Origin: Natronorubrum halophilum
GTDB lineage: Archaea > Halobacteriota > Halobacteria > Halobacteriales > Natrialbaceae
DNA length: 64,000 nucleotides
Assembly (NCBI RefSeq): GCF_003670115.1
Contig: NZ_QQTY01000001.1
Span: 1,196,526-1,260,525 of the forward strand
Direction of reading: 5' to 3'
The notes under the pieces are model-generated. The model searched no databases, was not told the origin of the DNA, and saw only the letters and a list, made by a program, of their open reading frames with translations. The number at the start of each line of letters is the position of its first letter. The stretch's first letter is position 1. The translations under genes were made by a program, and so were the position numbers. Positions 45,064 to 53,997 of the stretch are shown here, one piece after another.

Positions 45064-45080
45064 CCCAGAGGTAAACTCGA

Positions 45081-45113
45081 CATCCCCGCTCTGAAGGGCG
45101 GGACGTTCTCCGT
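45081..45113 (+). mobile_element. Likely relic right end of an IS200/IS605-IS1341 element
   Basis: CATCCCCGCTCTGAAGGGCG then GGACGTTCTCC forms an 8-bp stem (45085-45092 with 45095-45102, one G-T pair) and strongly resembles the right end that follows TnpB genes in haloarchaea. No tnpB or left end is visible, so it is a solo end or PATE-like relic. It sits 18 bases after the racemase stop and may act as a terminator for the operon. Confidence 0.5.
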
Positions 45114-45571
45114 GATTTTCCGTAACACCGCGATTCCGCCGGGTTGAGACCGTTGGGAGACTCGAGCTGAATACGAGGCGCGTACGGAGTGTAGGGACGT
45201 CTATCGGTTGAGCGGTTGATCGGTTGAAAAACCATCTCGAACGCGGCTACTCCGGCGAAAGCCCTCGCGAGGGCTCGGCAGCGCTCGTTCCGCGGCTTCG
45301 CCGCTTCGCTTCGAGGTCGCTTCGACCTCGCACCGCTCGCCCTTTCAGTCCGCCGGGAACGGCCGCCGGCCTGCCCTCCCCCGGGTCGGACGGCTCCGCG
45401 CGAGAGTGCGCGGAGCCGTACTCCCGGCCGAACGGCGCGTGCCGGTTGCGAAGCACAACGCGAGCGCCTCGAGAGCGAACGGGGAGGGACGGCCCGCGAA
45501 CTCGAGGTCCCGACGCTGGCCCCATTCTCCGGTGACGGTGCGTTTTTGACGCCGCCTTCCCACCCTTCGGT
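45114..45571. other. Gene-free region with strong hairpins
   Basis: About 460 bases. Perfect 12-bp hairpin at 45389-45418 (ACGGCTCCGCGC, loop GAGAGT, complement) and a perfect 8-bp hairpin at 45312-45330 (CGAGGTCG, loop CTT). Frames across it are arginine/proline-rich on both strands and do not look coding. The promoter of cofE must be near its right end. Confidence 0.6.
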
Positions 45572-46345
45572 ATGGAACTCGAACCAGTGGCGGATCTCCC
45601 CGAGATCCGTCCCGGCGACGACATCGCCGAACTCGTCGCGGATCGGGCATCCCTCGAGCCCGGCGACGTACTCACCGTCGCGAGCACCATCGTCTCGAAA
45701 GCCGAGGGACGAACGGCGAATCTCGAGGACTACCCCGTCAGCGGCCGGGCACGGGAGATCGCCGACCGGATCGCCGACGTGGCGGGAGAGGAGAAGGACC
45801 CGCGATTCGCACAGGCGGTCCTGGAAGAGAGCACGGAACTGCTGATCGACTGTCCCTTCCTGCTGACCGAGACGCGCTTCGGCCACATCTGCGTGAACGC
45901 GGGGATCGACCGCTCGAACGTGCCGGACCACGACATCCTGTTGCTGCCGAAGAAGCCGTCCGAGAGCGCCGAGCGGATTCGATCGACGCTCTCGGAACGG
46001 GGTTACGAGGACGTCGCGGTGATCGTCACGGACACCTGCGGCCGGCCGTTCCGCCACGGCCAGCGCGGCGTCGCCCTCGGCTGGGCCGGAACGCCGGCGA
46101 GTCGGGACTGGCGCGGCGAACTCGACCGCGACGGCCACGAACTCGGCGTCACCGTCCAGTCCGTGGTCGACGAACTCTCCTCGGCGGCGAATCTCGTAAC
46201 CGGCGAGGGTGCCGGCGGGACGCCCGCGGTCGTCGTCCGCGACTGGGAGTTCGGCGACCACGAGGGCAGCGACGAGTTGTTCAGAGCGGTCGAGGACGAC
46301 CTCGTTCGACGGGCGCTGCGGGAGTGGAGGTTCGACGACTCATGA
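45572..46345 (+). CDS. cofE: Coenzyme F420-0:L-glutamate ligase CofE
   Basis: 257 residues. It adds glutamates to F420-0 with GTP. Visible blocks: DVLTVASTIVSKAEGR, RFAQAVLEESTELL, TETRFGHICVNAGIDRSNV, VIVTDTCGRPFRHGQRGVALGWAG and SSAANLVTGEGAGGTP. The F420 cofactor serves the next gene: its stop overlaps the Mer start by four bases (ATGA). The window's only F420 biosynthesis gene. Confidence 0.93.
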   Translation: MELEPVADLPEIRPGDDIAELVADRASLEPGDVLTVASTIVSKAEGRTANLEDYPVSGRAREIADRIADVAGEEKDPRFAQAVLEESTELLIDCPFLLTETRFGHICVNAGIDRSNVPDHDILLLPKKPSESAERIRSTLSERGYEDVAVIVTDTCGRPFRHGQRGVALGWAGTPASRDWRGELDRDGHELGVTVQSVVDELSSAANLVTGEGAGGTPAVVVRDWEFGDHEGSDELFRAVEDDLVRRALREWRFDDS

Positions 46346-47394
46346 CCGATGACAACGGTGCGGCGGCGACCGACGCGACCTGGGCCATCGAACTCACCCC
46401 CGAACACCCGCCGGCTCGAATCGCCAAGTTGGCGTCGCTCGCGGAGGCCGAGGGGTTCGATATCGCCTTCGCGAGCAGCCACTACTTCAACCGCGATCCG
46501 TTCGTTACGCTCTCACGGATGGTCGACGCGACCGACGAACTCCGACTCGGGCCGGGCGTCATCAATCCCTACGAGACCCATCCCGTGAAACTCGCCGCCC
46601 AGACGGCGACGATCGACGAACTCAGCGACGGCCGTGCCGTTTTCGGCGTCGGTGCTGGCGACCGTTCCTCGCTCGCGAACCTCGGCATCGACCGCGAGAA
46701 GCCGCTTCGGCGCGTCCTCGAGACGTTCGACGTCGCCCGCGACCTCTGGGCCGGCGAGACGGTGACCCACGAGGGAACGTTCACCGCGCGAGACGCCTCG
46801 CTCAACCTCGAGGAGCGTTCGATTCCGGTCTACGTCGGCGCACAGGGGCCGCACATGCTTCGCATGAGCGCGAAACACGCGGACGGCGTGCTGATCAACG
46901 CCGCCCATCCGGCGGACCTCGAGTGGGCGGCGGGAGAGATCGAACGGGGGCTCGCCGAGCGACCGGATCGATCGAGCGGGGCGCACAGCGACCCGCGAGA
47001 CGGCGAATTCGAGTCGCTCGCGTTCGCGAGCGTGAGCGTCGCCGGAGACGAAACCGAGGCTCGCGAGGCGGCCCGGCCGCCGGTGGCGTTCATCGTCGGC
47101 GGGGCCGCAGAACCCGTCCTCGAGCGCCACGGGATCGACCGCGAGGCGGCGGAAGCTGTCAGCGACGCCCTCGAGCAGGGGGAGCTAACCGACGCCTTCG
47201 GCCACGTCACGCCGGCGATGATCGACGCGTTCTGTATCGCCGGGACGACCGAGACGGTCGCCGATCGCTTCGAAGCGGCGCTCGAACACGTCGACGGCAT
47301 CGTCGTGGGTTCGCCGCTGGGGCCGGATCTCGAGGATGCAGTCGGACGAGCGAGCGAAGCACTTGCTATGGCGACCGAGTGCAACGCCGAGTAA
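46342..47394 (+). CDS. mer: F420-dependent methylenetetrahydromethanopterin reductase-like enzyme (Mer)
   Basis: 350 residues. A luciferase-like TIM barrel with WAIELTPEHPPARIAKLASLA, FASSHYFNRDPFVTLSRM, GPGVINPYETHPVKLAAQ, FGVGAGDRSSLANLGI and CIAGTTETVADRFEAALE, matching archaeal Mer. In haloarchaea without methanogenesis it probably reduces methylene-tetrahydrofolate or an analogue using reduced F420. Overlap with cofE couples the enzyme to its cofactor supply. An ATG at 46324 is in frame upstream, but 46342 gives the ATGA overlap and the Mer N-terminus. Confidence 0.9.
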   Translation: MTDDNGAAATDATWAIELTPEHPPARIAKLASLAEAEGFDIAFASSHYFNRDPFVTLSRMVDATDELRLGPGVINPYETHPVKLAAQTATIDELSDGRAVFGVGAGDRSSLANLGIDREKPLRRVLETFDVARDLWAGETVTHEGTFTARDASLNLEERSIPVYVGAQGPHMLRMSAKHADGVLINAAHPADLEWAAGEIERGLAERPDRSSGAHSDPRDGEFESLAFASVSVAGDETEAREAARPPVAFIVGGAAEPVLERHGIDREAAEAVSDALEQGELTDAFGHVTPAMIDAFCIAGTTETVADRFEAALEHVDGIVVGSPLGPDLEDAVGRASEALAMATECNAE

Positions 47395-47413
47395 GCGCGT
47401 TTGGAACGGGGAC

Positions 47414-47614
47414 TCAGCTCGAGTTAGCGGAAAAGAGGCTGCCGATCGCGCCGAGAGTGAGTGCGCCGAAGACGCCGAGCGTAAAGACGATCAGGATCGT
47501 TCCGATCAGGACGAGCAGCGGGGCGAGGCCCTCGCCCATCGCGACGTCTGTGAAGAGTTCGATCATCTCCGTGATGTTGTCCACGAGAACGTTCATCGGT
47601 GTGATGGTGTCCAT
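47414..47614 (-). CDS. Small single-span membrane protein
   Basis: 66 residues with an amphipathic N-terminal helix (NVLVDNITEMIELFTDV) and one long membrane segment (LAPLLVLIGTILIVFTLGVFGALTLGAIG). No family recognised with certainty. It diverges from the zinc-ribbon gene. Short and haloarchaeal in composition. Confidence 0.65.
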   Translation of the reverse strand: MDTITPMNVLVDNITEMIELFTDVAMGEGLAPLLVLIGTILIVFTLGVFGALTLGAIGSLFSANSS

Positions 47615-47724
47615 ATTCGAGGGTTGTTACCGGTGCTACTTGGCCGTGCCGGTCCAGTATCGTCCTGGGAACGATAGCGGGTCGTCGCGACACGGGGCGG
47701 TCGGAACGGCCGTATTGTCCGATA

Positions 47725-47732
47725 GTATAAGC
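47725..47732 (+). promoter_or_regulatory. TATA box of the GTG-start zinc-ribbon gene
   Basis: GTATAAGC centred about 28 bases before the GTG at 47756, which supports both the unusual start codon and a leaderless transcript. Confidence 0.6.
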
Positions 47733-47755
47733 CCATCCCCGACGTACACGCGACC

Positions 47756-48046
47756 GTGACCGACGACGCGACACTCTCGGATTTCGATTCGGCCGTGGAT
47801 CGAGCCGAGACCGGCGACACTGCCGACCGTCAGGCGGACTCGAGCGAAGACGACGGGGAGCCGATGTCGAAAGCCACTGCACCCGAAGACTCCGCGGAGG
47901 CCGCGGAATCCGGCCGGTTGTCACGCGATTCCGAACTCTCGACGTACGCGTGGGGAACCTACGCCTGCGGTCGCTGTGAAACCGATACCGGGCGCGTCTG
48001 GCGCGAGGACGGCGAGTTCGTCTGTCCCGACTGCAAACCCTGGTGA
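47756..48046 (+). CDS. Acidic protein with C-terminal zinc ribbon (DUF7573-like)
   Basis: 96 residues starting with GTG. The first 65 residues are acidic and low-complexity. The C-terminus has two Cys pairs, YACGRCETDTGRVWR and VCPDCKPW, which should hold one zinc. A similar arrangement ending in CPDCKxW is frequent in haloarchaea; DUF7573 is from memory. It may bind nucleic acid or protein. Confidence 0.75.
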   Translation: MTDDATLSDFDSAVDRAETGDTADRQADSSEDDGEPMSKATAPEDSAEAAESGRLSRDSELSTYAWGTYACGRCETDTGRVWREDGEFVCPDCKPW

Positions 48047-48107
48047 TCGGCGGCCCCAGCGGATACAGCCCGGTATTTCGGTGGGCTTGCGAATGTGCTC
48101 CCGAAGG

Positions 48108-48115
48108 TTTATATC
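48108..48115 (+). promoter_or_regulatory. TATA box of the cold-shock gene
   Basis: TTTATATC about 29 bases before the ATG at 48141, consistent with a leaderless transcript. Confidence 0.6.
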
Positions 48116-48140
48116 TCAGTCGTGAGTGTGTACACCTGCA

Positions 48141-48335
48141 ATGGCGAAAGGTACGGTCGACTTCTTCAACGACACCGGCGGCTATGGATTCATCGAAACT
48201 GAGGACGCGGACGAGGACGTGTTCTTCCACATGGAGGACATCGGGGGTCCCGACCTAGAGGAGGGTCAGGAACTCGAGTTCGACATCGAGCAGGCCGATA
48301 AAGGCCCGCGCGCGACGAACGTCGAACGCCTGTAA
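48141..48335 (+). CDS. cspA: Cold-shock domain protein CspA
   Basis: 64 residues, one cold-shock domain. RNA-binding motifs KGTVDFFNDTGGYGFIE (RNP1-like) and DVFFHMEDIGG (RNP2-like) are intact. It should bind single-stranded RNA/DNA and act as an RNA chaperone. The ATG at 48141 fits the conserved MAKGTVDFF. The 210 bases after it contain no gene I can support. Confidence 0.93.
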   Translation: MAKGTVDFFNDTGGYGFIETEDADEDVFFHMEDIGGPDLEEGQELEFDIEQADKGPRATNVERL

Positions 48336-48545
48336 GCAGGCTCAGTACAGTAGTATCGTTCTCTGACTGTCAGTCCGGCAGCGACGGTGCTCGCATCGGT
48401 CGGGCGACACCGTTTTTCCGGACCGCGTTCCCGACGAGCGACGGCCGACAGCGAGTTTCTCGACGCAAAACATATGGTCCGGAACCACTTTTGACGTACT
48501 AATGAGAGGTTCGACCAGGTCCCCACCGACGTACGCATCCGAGCT

Positions 48546-49517
48546 ATGACCGACGCTACCCCCCCATCACAGACCGGGAGGTCGACGAACGGCGGACTCG
48601 AGGTATCGACGGTCGCCGACCTCTGTGCCGATATCGAGTCGAACGTCGCCGACGTGATCGTCGGCCACGACGAGGCGATCGAGCACGTCGTTACCGCCAT
48701 ACTGGGCCGCGGACACGTCCTCCTCGACGACGTCCCCGGCGTCGGCAAGACGATGCTCGCCCGCTCGATCGCGACGTCCGTCGACTGCACGTTCCGGCGG
48801 GTGCAGTTCACACCCGACCTCCTCCCCGCCGACGTCACCGGGGTGAACGTGTTCAACCAGAAGACTCGCGAGTTCGAGTTCCAGCGCGGCCCCGTTTTCG
48901 GCAACGTCGTGCTGGGTGACGAGATCAATCGCGCACCGCCGAAAACGCAGTCCGCGCTGCTCGAGGCCATGGAGGAAGAACAGGTCACCGTCGACGGAAC
49001 GACGCGCGAACTCCCCGATCCCTTCACCGTCATCGCGACGCAAAACGCCATCGAGCCGAACCGGACCTACGACCTGCCCTTCGCCGAACTCGATCGGTTC
49101 ATGAAGAAACTCCAGCTCGGGTATCCCGATCCCGAGGAGGAAGCCGAGATGCTGGGCCGCACGGTCGGCCGCCACCCGATCGACTCCCTCGAGCCGGTGG
49201 CCGACCTCGAGACGCTCGTCGCGGCCCGCGAGACCGTCGCGAACGTTCGCGTCGAGTCTCCCGTTCGGGAGTACGCGACCCGACTCGCCGGCTACACTCG
49301 CGAACACGGTCACATCGGCGTCAGCCCCCGCGGCACGATCTCCCTCCTTCGCGCGGCCCAGGCACGAGCCGTCGTCAACGGCCGCGAGTACGTGCTCCCG
49401 GACGACGTTCAGGCGGAGGCGGTCGTCGTGTTGCCCCACCGAATCAAGACGAACAACCGCGATCGTGACGGAAAAACGATCGTCGAGAACGCCCTCGAGC
49501 GCGTCGCAGTCGAGTAA
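48546..49517 (+). CDS. MoxR family AAA+ ATPase
   Basis: 323 residues. Walker A DDVPGVGKTMLARS, Walker B VLGDEINRAPPKTQSALLEAMEE and sensor VIATQNAIEPN. MoxR ATPases act as chaperones that often work with DUF58 and VWA proteins. It is the first gene of a three-gene operon, 2 bases before the DUF58 gene, with a transglutaminase protein third. Cytoplasmic. Confidence 0.93.
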   Translation: MTDATPPSQTGRSTNGGLEVSTVADLCADIESNVADVIVGHDEAIEHVVTAILGRGHVLLDDVPGVGKTMLARSIATSVDCTFRRVQFTPDLLPADVTGVNVFNQKTREFEFQRGPVFGNVVLGDEINRAPPKTQSALLEAMEEEQVTVDGTTRELPDPFTVIATQNAIEPNRTYDLPFAELDRFMKKLQLGYPDPEEEAEMLGRTVGRHPIDSLEPVADLETLVAARETVANVRVESPVREYATRLAGYTREHGHIGVSPRGTISLLRAAQARAVVNGREYVLPDDVQAEAVVVLPHRIKTNNRDRDGKTIVENALERVAVE

Positions 49518-49519
49518 CG

Positions 49520-50653
49520 ATGGGGCTGACGATCCGCGGCTGGAGCGCCGTCCTCGTCGTGATAGCGTCGGTCGCGATGGCGTGGGAGTACGGACCGCGC
49601 GCGCTGAACGCCATCGTGACGCCGCTGCTGGTCGTACTGGCCGCCGGGTTGATCACGACATACCGGGCCGACCGTCCCGAGATCAGGCGCGTCCCCGTCG
49701 GCGAGGGATTTGTCGGCGCTCGCCGAACGGTAGAGACCGAAATCGAGACCGGCACAACCGTCTCGGCGACCGTTCGTGACACCGTCGGTGACGGGGTCTC
49801 GGTAACCGAACTCGACTCGGACGGAGCAGCCGATACCGGCAGCGACGGGAGCGGCGAAACCGCGCCCGCTCTGCGGACGACCCTCGCCGGAGACACTCGG
49901 TTTCGCTACGAGATTCGACTCGAGGAGCGGGGCGAGCACCGAATCGGGCCGCTGACGATCACGATCAGCGACGTCTTCGGACTCGTCAATCGTCGGTTCA
50001 CCTACGAGGAACCGGCGTCCGTCCTCGTCTATCCGCGCGTCCACGACCTCTGGGACGCGCCCGGACAGGATCTCCGTGCGTTCGTCGAGGCGATCAGCGG
50101 ACGGGATCGCAAGGAGTTCGACCACCTGCGGGAGTACCAGCGCGGGGACGCACTGCGGGACGTCAACTGGAAATCCGCCGCGAAGCGAACCGACGCCGAT
50201 CTGGTCGTCACGGAGTACACCGCCGACGAGGAAGCCGGCTCCGCCACGGTCGCCGCCGAATGCGCACCCGGCTGGGACGACGAACTGGCGACGGCCCTCG
50301 CGAGCATCACGACCTACCTACTCGAGGGCGGCGTGAGCGTTGGCGTCGTCACGCCGGACGACGACCACGCGCCGGGGTCGGGACAGGAACACCACTACGA
50401 ACTCCTCGCGCAGTTCGCCGTCCTCGGACACGGCGAACTCGAAGACCGACAGCGACGGGACGCGGACGTGTTGGTTCAGGCCGACGCAGACGGAACGCGG
50501 GTCGTCATCGACGGCCGGGCGGTCCCGTTCGGTCGGCTCACGAAGACGCACAGCGCGGACACCGATCGCGCGGCGGACCGCGGCGTGACAGGACAGCGTC
50601 GCGAACGCACGCGAACCGGTCCCGGCCAGGACGAGTCGGGGGTGGCCACATGA
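49520..50653 (+). CDS. DUF58 family protein
   Basis: 377 residues. An N-terminal hydrophobic hairpin (about 5-48) is followed by a beta-rich domain and the DUF58 signature DRKEFDHLREYQRGDALRDVNWKSAAKR. It overlaps the transglutaminase gene by four bases (ATGA) and abuts MoxR, the usual order of the MoxR-DUF58-TgpA cluster. The C-terminal end is an arginine-rich tail. Function is unknown; likely a membrane-linked substrate or partner of the MoxR ATPase. Confidence 0.9.
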   Translation: MGLTIRGWSAVLVVIASVAMAWEYGPRALNAIVTPLLVVLAAGLITTYRADRPEIRRVPVGEGFVGARRTVETEIETGTTVSATVRDTVGDGVSVTELDSDGAADTGSDGSGETAPALRTTLAGDTRFRYEIRLEERGEHRIGPLTITISDVFGLVNRRFTYEEPASVLVYPRVHDLWDAPGQDLRAFVEAISGRDRKEFDHLREYQRGDALRDVNWKSAAKRTDADLVVTEYTADEEAGSATVAAECAPGWDDELATALASITTYLLEGGVSVGVVTPDDDHAPGSGQEHHYELLAQFAVLGHGELEDRQRRDADVLVQADADGTRVVIDGRAVPFGRLTKTHSADTDRAADRGVTGQRRERTRTGPGQDESGVAT

Positions 50654-52974
50654 GCGCGGAATCGGGCTCGAACGCCGGCGACCGAACGGTCGATTTCGAC
50701 GTCGGCCGAACGATCGATGCCGGCACCTTTCGGCTGCTCGCGTGTGGGTGCGTGTTGGTCCTCACGGCATCGTACGTGAGCGTGCTCCGCGAGGTGACGC
50801 GCGTCGTCGGCGGCACCCAATCGCTGCTCGTCCTCGTCGCCAGTATGCTCGTGGCGGCGACGATATTCGCGTGGGCGATCCGACCGCGAACCGCGACGGT
50901 CGCCGCGATCACAGCTGGTGTGTTCGGATTCGCCTACTACCTCGAGATCAGCGGCGTCGGAGCCGAAGCCATGCTCTCGGCCAGCGACGCCATCCTCTCG
51001 GATACGCTGTCGCTCGTGGTCGGCCTGCCGCTGCTCCGGATGGTCGCGGCCGATGTCTGGACGCTCGCGTTTGTTCCCGCTCCCGTGTTCCTCTCGTGGT
51101 ATCTCGCCGTCCGGGGTCGGTACGCTCTCAGCGTCGTCCCCGGCGGATTCGCACTGGCCTTCCTCGTCCTGACCGGCGACGCCGGCACGACGATCACCCT
51201 GCTCGGAACGATGGCCGCCATCGGTGCCATCGGCTTCGGCGAACTCGAGCGCCGCGACGGCTCGGTCGCCCAGGCGGACCTGCTCGCCGTTCTCTTCGCG
51301 CTGATCATCGTCCTCTCGCTGTCCGTCTCGTTCATTCCCGGCGATATGGGCACGTCATCGCGCGTCTCCGGGAACGATCCCGGGACGCTCGAGGGCACGA
51401 TCGATTCGTCCTCCGAGCGATCGGCGATCGGCGGACCGGTCGAACTCTCGCCGGAGGTGCGCTTTACCGTCGAGTCCGAACAGCCCTCTTACTGGCGAAC
51501 GGGCGTCTACGACCGCTTTACCGGCGACGAGTGGGTCCGAACCGGCGAGCCGCGCGATTACGACGGTTCCATCCAGGGGCCGCCCGGCGACGCCGATCGA
51601 TTTCGCCAGACCATCACCGCCGAGACCGATCTCGGCGTGCTGCCGACGGCGCCCCAGCCGGTCGCGATCGAGGGCGATTTCGCCCGACACGCGGAGGTCT
51701 CTCGACACGGTCAGGTGCACCCCACGACGCCGGTTCTCGAGGGAGATACCTACGCCGTCGAGAGCGCGAGTATCGATCCCAGCCCGCGTGAACTCCGGGA
51801 CGCGGGCACGGACTATCCCGAGTCGGTCACCGACGACTACCTCCAGACGCCCGAGGGCGTCTCGAGCGAGTTCGAATCGCGAACCGCGGAGATCACCGCC
51901 GATGCCGACACTCCGTACGAGAAGGCGGCCGCTATCGAATCCCACCTCCGCACGTCGAAGGGGTACTCGCTCGACGCCGCCCGGCCCGACGGCAACGTCG
52001 CCGAGGAGTTCTTGCTCGAGATGGACGAGGGCTACTGCGTCTACTTCGCGACGACGATGACCCAGATGCTGCGCGCCGAGGACGTTCCGGCCCGCTACGT
52101 CACCGGCTACACGAGCGGCCAGCAGGTCGATGACGACGAGTACGTCGTCCGCGGAACGGACGCCCACGCCTGGGTCGAGGTCTACTTCCCCGATCACGGC
52201 TGGGTCGCGTTCGAACCGACGCCCGGCGATTCCCGCGATACGGTCCACAGTGAGCGCGTCGAGCAAGCCCGCGAGGACGGCGTCGAGAACGTCGACACCG
52301 ACGCCAGCGAGGACGTGCCGGTCTCCGACGAAGACGATCCCGACGACGGGAACGGAACGCCGTCCGATCCCGCCAACGGCGTCGACGACCCCGCCGACGA
52401 AGAGCCATCCGATCCCGCCAACGAAGAGCCGTCCGACCCCGCCAACGGTTCGAACGGGAACAACGGAACCGAGTCGAACGGAAGCGAACCGTCCGACCCC
52501 GGCGACGGATCCGAATCGGTCGAAGCCGACGATGACGACTGGAGCAGCTATCTGGCGCTCCTGGCCGTTTCGCGCGAAGTCGCCACGCTCGGGCTCATCG
52601 CCCTCGTCGGAGTCGTCGCCGGCGTCCACCGGACCAGTCTGACCGCCCGCGCTCGCCGGGAACTCGGGCTGTACTGGCAGCGGCCCGGGAACGATCCCGA
52701 CCGAGACGTTAGACGCGCTTACCGACGACTCGAGCGCCTGCTCGCTCGCGAGTACCGGCCGCGAGATCGGGGGGAATCGGCCCGCCAGTACATCGGTGCG
52801 CTCGCGTCGGATCCCGACCGGTCGGTCGACCCTCGAGCCAGAACGGTCGCCGACCGTTACGAACGGGCGACCTACGCCGGCGGGGTGAGTCGGGCGAACG
52901 CCGACGAAGCGATCGAAATGGTCGACGAACTCGCTCGAGAGCGACTTCCGATGGTCGGTCGCGGGCGGCGGTGA
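50650..52974 (+). CDS. TgpA-like transglutaminase membrane protein
   Basis: 774 residues. Five to six N-terminal membrane segments (about 25-235), then an external domain holding the transglutaminase core with Cys463 (EGYCVYFATTM), His506 (GTDAHAWVEVYF) and Asp515 (DHGWVAFEPTPGD). A Pro/Asn/Asp-rich linker of repeated SDPAN units (about 570-625) leads to a second membrane helix (about 640-660) and a cytoplasmic DUF4129-like tail (RRAYRRLERLLAREYRP). The triad is complete, so transamidase or protease activity is possible; the substrate is unknown. Third in the MoxR-DUF58 operon. Confidence 0.9.
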   Translation: MSAESGSNAGDRTVDFDVGRTIDAGTFRLLACGCVLVLTASYVSVLREVTRVVGGTQSLLVLVASMLVAATIFAWAIRPRTATVAAITAGVFGFAYYLEISGVGAEAMLSASDAILSDTLSLVVGLPLLRMVAADVWTLAFVPAPVFLSWYLAVRGRYALSVVPGGFALAFLVLTGDAGTTITLLGTMAAIGAIGFGELERRDGSVAQADLLAVLFALIIVLSLSVSFIPGDMGTSSRVSGNDPGTLEGTIDSSSERSAIGGPVELSPEVRFTVESEQPSYWRTGVYDRFTGDEWVRTGEPRDYDGSIQGPPGDADRFRQTITAETDLGVLPTAPQPVAIEGDFARHAEVSRHGQVHPTTPVLEGDTYAVESASIDPSPRELRDAGTDYPESVTDDYLQTPEGVSSEFESRTAEITADADTPYEKAAAIESHLRTSKGYSLDAARPDGNVAEEFLLEMDEGYCVYFATTMTQMLRAEDVPARYVTGYTSGQQVDDDEYVVRGTDAHAWVEVYFPDHGWVAFEPTPGDSRDTVHSERVEQAREDGVENVDTDASEDVPVSDEDDPDDGNGTPSDPANGVDDPADEEPSDPANEEPSDPANGSNGNNGTESNGSEPSDPGDGSESVEADDDDWSSYLALLAVSREVATLGLIALVGVVAGVHRTSLTARARRELGLYWQRPGNDPDRDVRRAYRRLERLLAREYRPRDRGESARQYIGALASDPDRSVDPRARTVADRYERATYAGGVSRANADEAIEMVDELARERLPMVGRGRR

Positions 52975-53025
52975 CCGGTCGCTCACTCAAAAAGAACCAT
53001 GCAAGGGCATGCGGGTCCCGATAGT

Positions 53026-53033
53026 GTTTAATA
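53026..53033 (+). promoter_or_regulatory. TATA box of the eIF1 gene
   Basis: GTTTAATA about 29 bases before the ATG at 53059; leaderless type. Confidence 0.55.
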
Positions 53034-53058
53034 TGGCCGTTTCGTAGCATGGAACGTA

Positions 53059-53352
53059 ATGTCGGAAGTCTGCTCGACGTGCGGGCTGCCCGAGGAACTC
53101 TGCGTCTGTGAGGACGTAGCCAAGGGACAACAGCAACTCAACATCCGCATTGACGAGCGCAGATACGGTAAAGAGGTAACGATCATCGAAGGATTCGATC
53201 CGAAAGACGTCGACCTGGACAGTCTTTCCTCGGATCTCAAATCAAAGTTCGCCTGTGGCGGCACGGTCGAAGACAGCCACATCGAACTGCAAGGCAATCA
53301 CTCCGGCCGCATCGAAGACTTCCTTCGAGACCGCGGCTTCAACGTCGCCTGA
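53059..53352 (+). CDS. sui1: Translation initiation factor eIF1 (SUI1)
   Basis: 97 residues. N-terminal Cys set [14 protein letters not shown] suggests a small zinc site, followed by the SUI1 fold: [35 protein letters not shown] and [12 protein letters not shown]. It helps select the start codon with the small ribosomal subunit. Length and Cys pattern are standard for archaea. Confidence 0.95.
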   Translation: MSEVCSTCGLPEELCVCEDVAKGQQQLNIRIDERRYGKEVTIIEGFDPKDVDLDSLSSDLKSKFACGGTVEDSHIELQGNHSGRIEDFLRDRGFNVA

Positions 53353-53466
53353 CCCAGAATCCGCGATGATCTGAGACGACTTCCGAACCCGCGACCGTCT
53401 CACGTATCGCTCCGGTACCGATTTTCGTTTTTCACCGCTCTCGAGAGCGGCTGGACCGGAGACCGC

Positions 53467-53835
53467 TCAGAACGGAGATTCGGCGTTCGCGGAGTCCTCG
53501 GTTTCACCGTCCCCGTCGCCGGCGAGTCCGAACTTCATACCGTACTTGTCCAGACCGCCCGCCATACTCTCGACGCGGGCGTCCGCGGTGCCCTCGTAGG
53601 AGCCGATGAGCTGGGCCGCCTGCACGCTGGCTTTACCGTGCGGACAGACGGTCACGATATGGTCTTCGCCCTCGAGTTCCGCGATCCGGCCGGAGAGTTC
53701 GTGGAACGGGACGTTCTCGCTGTCGGGAATGTGGCTGTACTCGAAGCTCTGTTTGTCGCGAATGTCGACGACGCAGACGTCGGCACCGTCCTCGAGGAGG
53801 TCGTTGACCTCGTCGGGAGTGATTTCGCCATCCAT
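53467..53835 (-). CDS. Single-domain rhodanese-like protein
   Basis: 122 residues from the ATG at 53835. VVDIRDKQSFEYSHIPDSENVPFHEL and the active-site loop VTVCPHGKASVQAAQL, with the Cys intact, identify a rhodanese domain that can carry a persulfide. The tail is acidic. A minus-strand TATA box 28 bases upstream fixes this start over the ATG at 53871. Confidence 0.9.
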   Translation of the reverse strand: MDGEITPDEVNDLLEDGADVCVVDIRDKQSFEYSHIPDSENVPFHELSGRIAELEGEDHIVTVCPHGKASVQAAQLIGSYEGTADARVESMAGGLDKYGMKFGLAGDGDGETEDSANAESPF

Positions 53836-53859
53836 TACTGTCGGCTTGGGACGCGGACA

Positions 53860-53867
53860 GAATAAGG
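53860..53867 (-). promoter_or_regulatory. TATA box of the rhodanese gene
   Basis: Minus-strand CCTTATTC about 28 bases before the ATG at 53835. Confidence 0.55.
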
Positions 53868-53997
53868 CCACGGGTCGACCCGCGCCGGCGAACGGTGTGC
53901 GCGGTCAGCCGCGTTAGGTCGCGAAAACGGCCAGGAAAACGGATATACCGCGGGTTCGTATAAATTGGTTATTGTTCTACGCGTCGTTCGATAGCGT

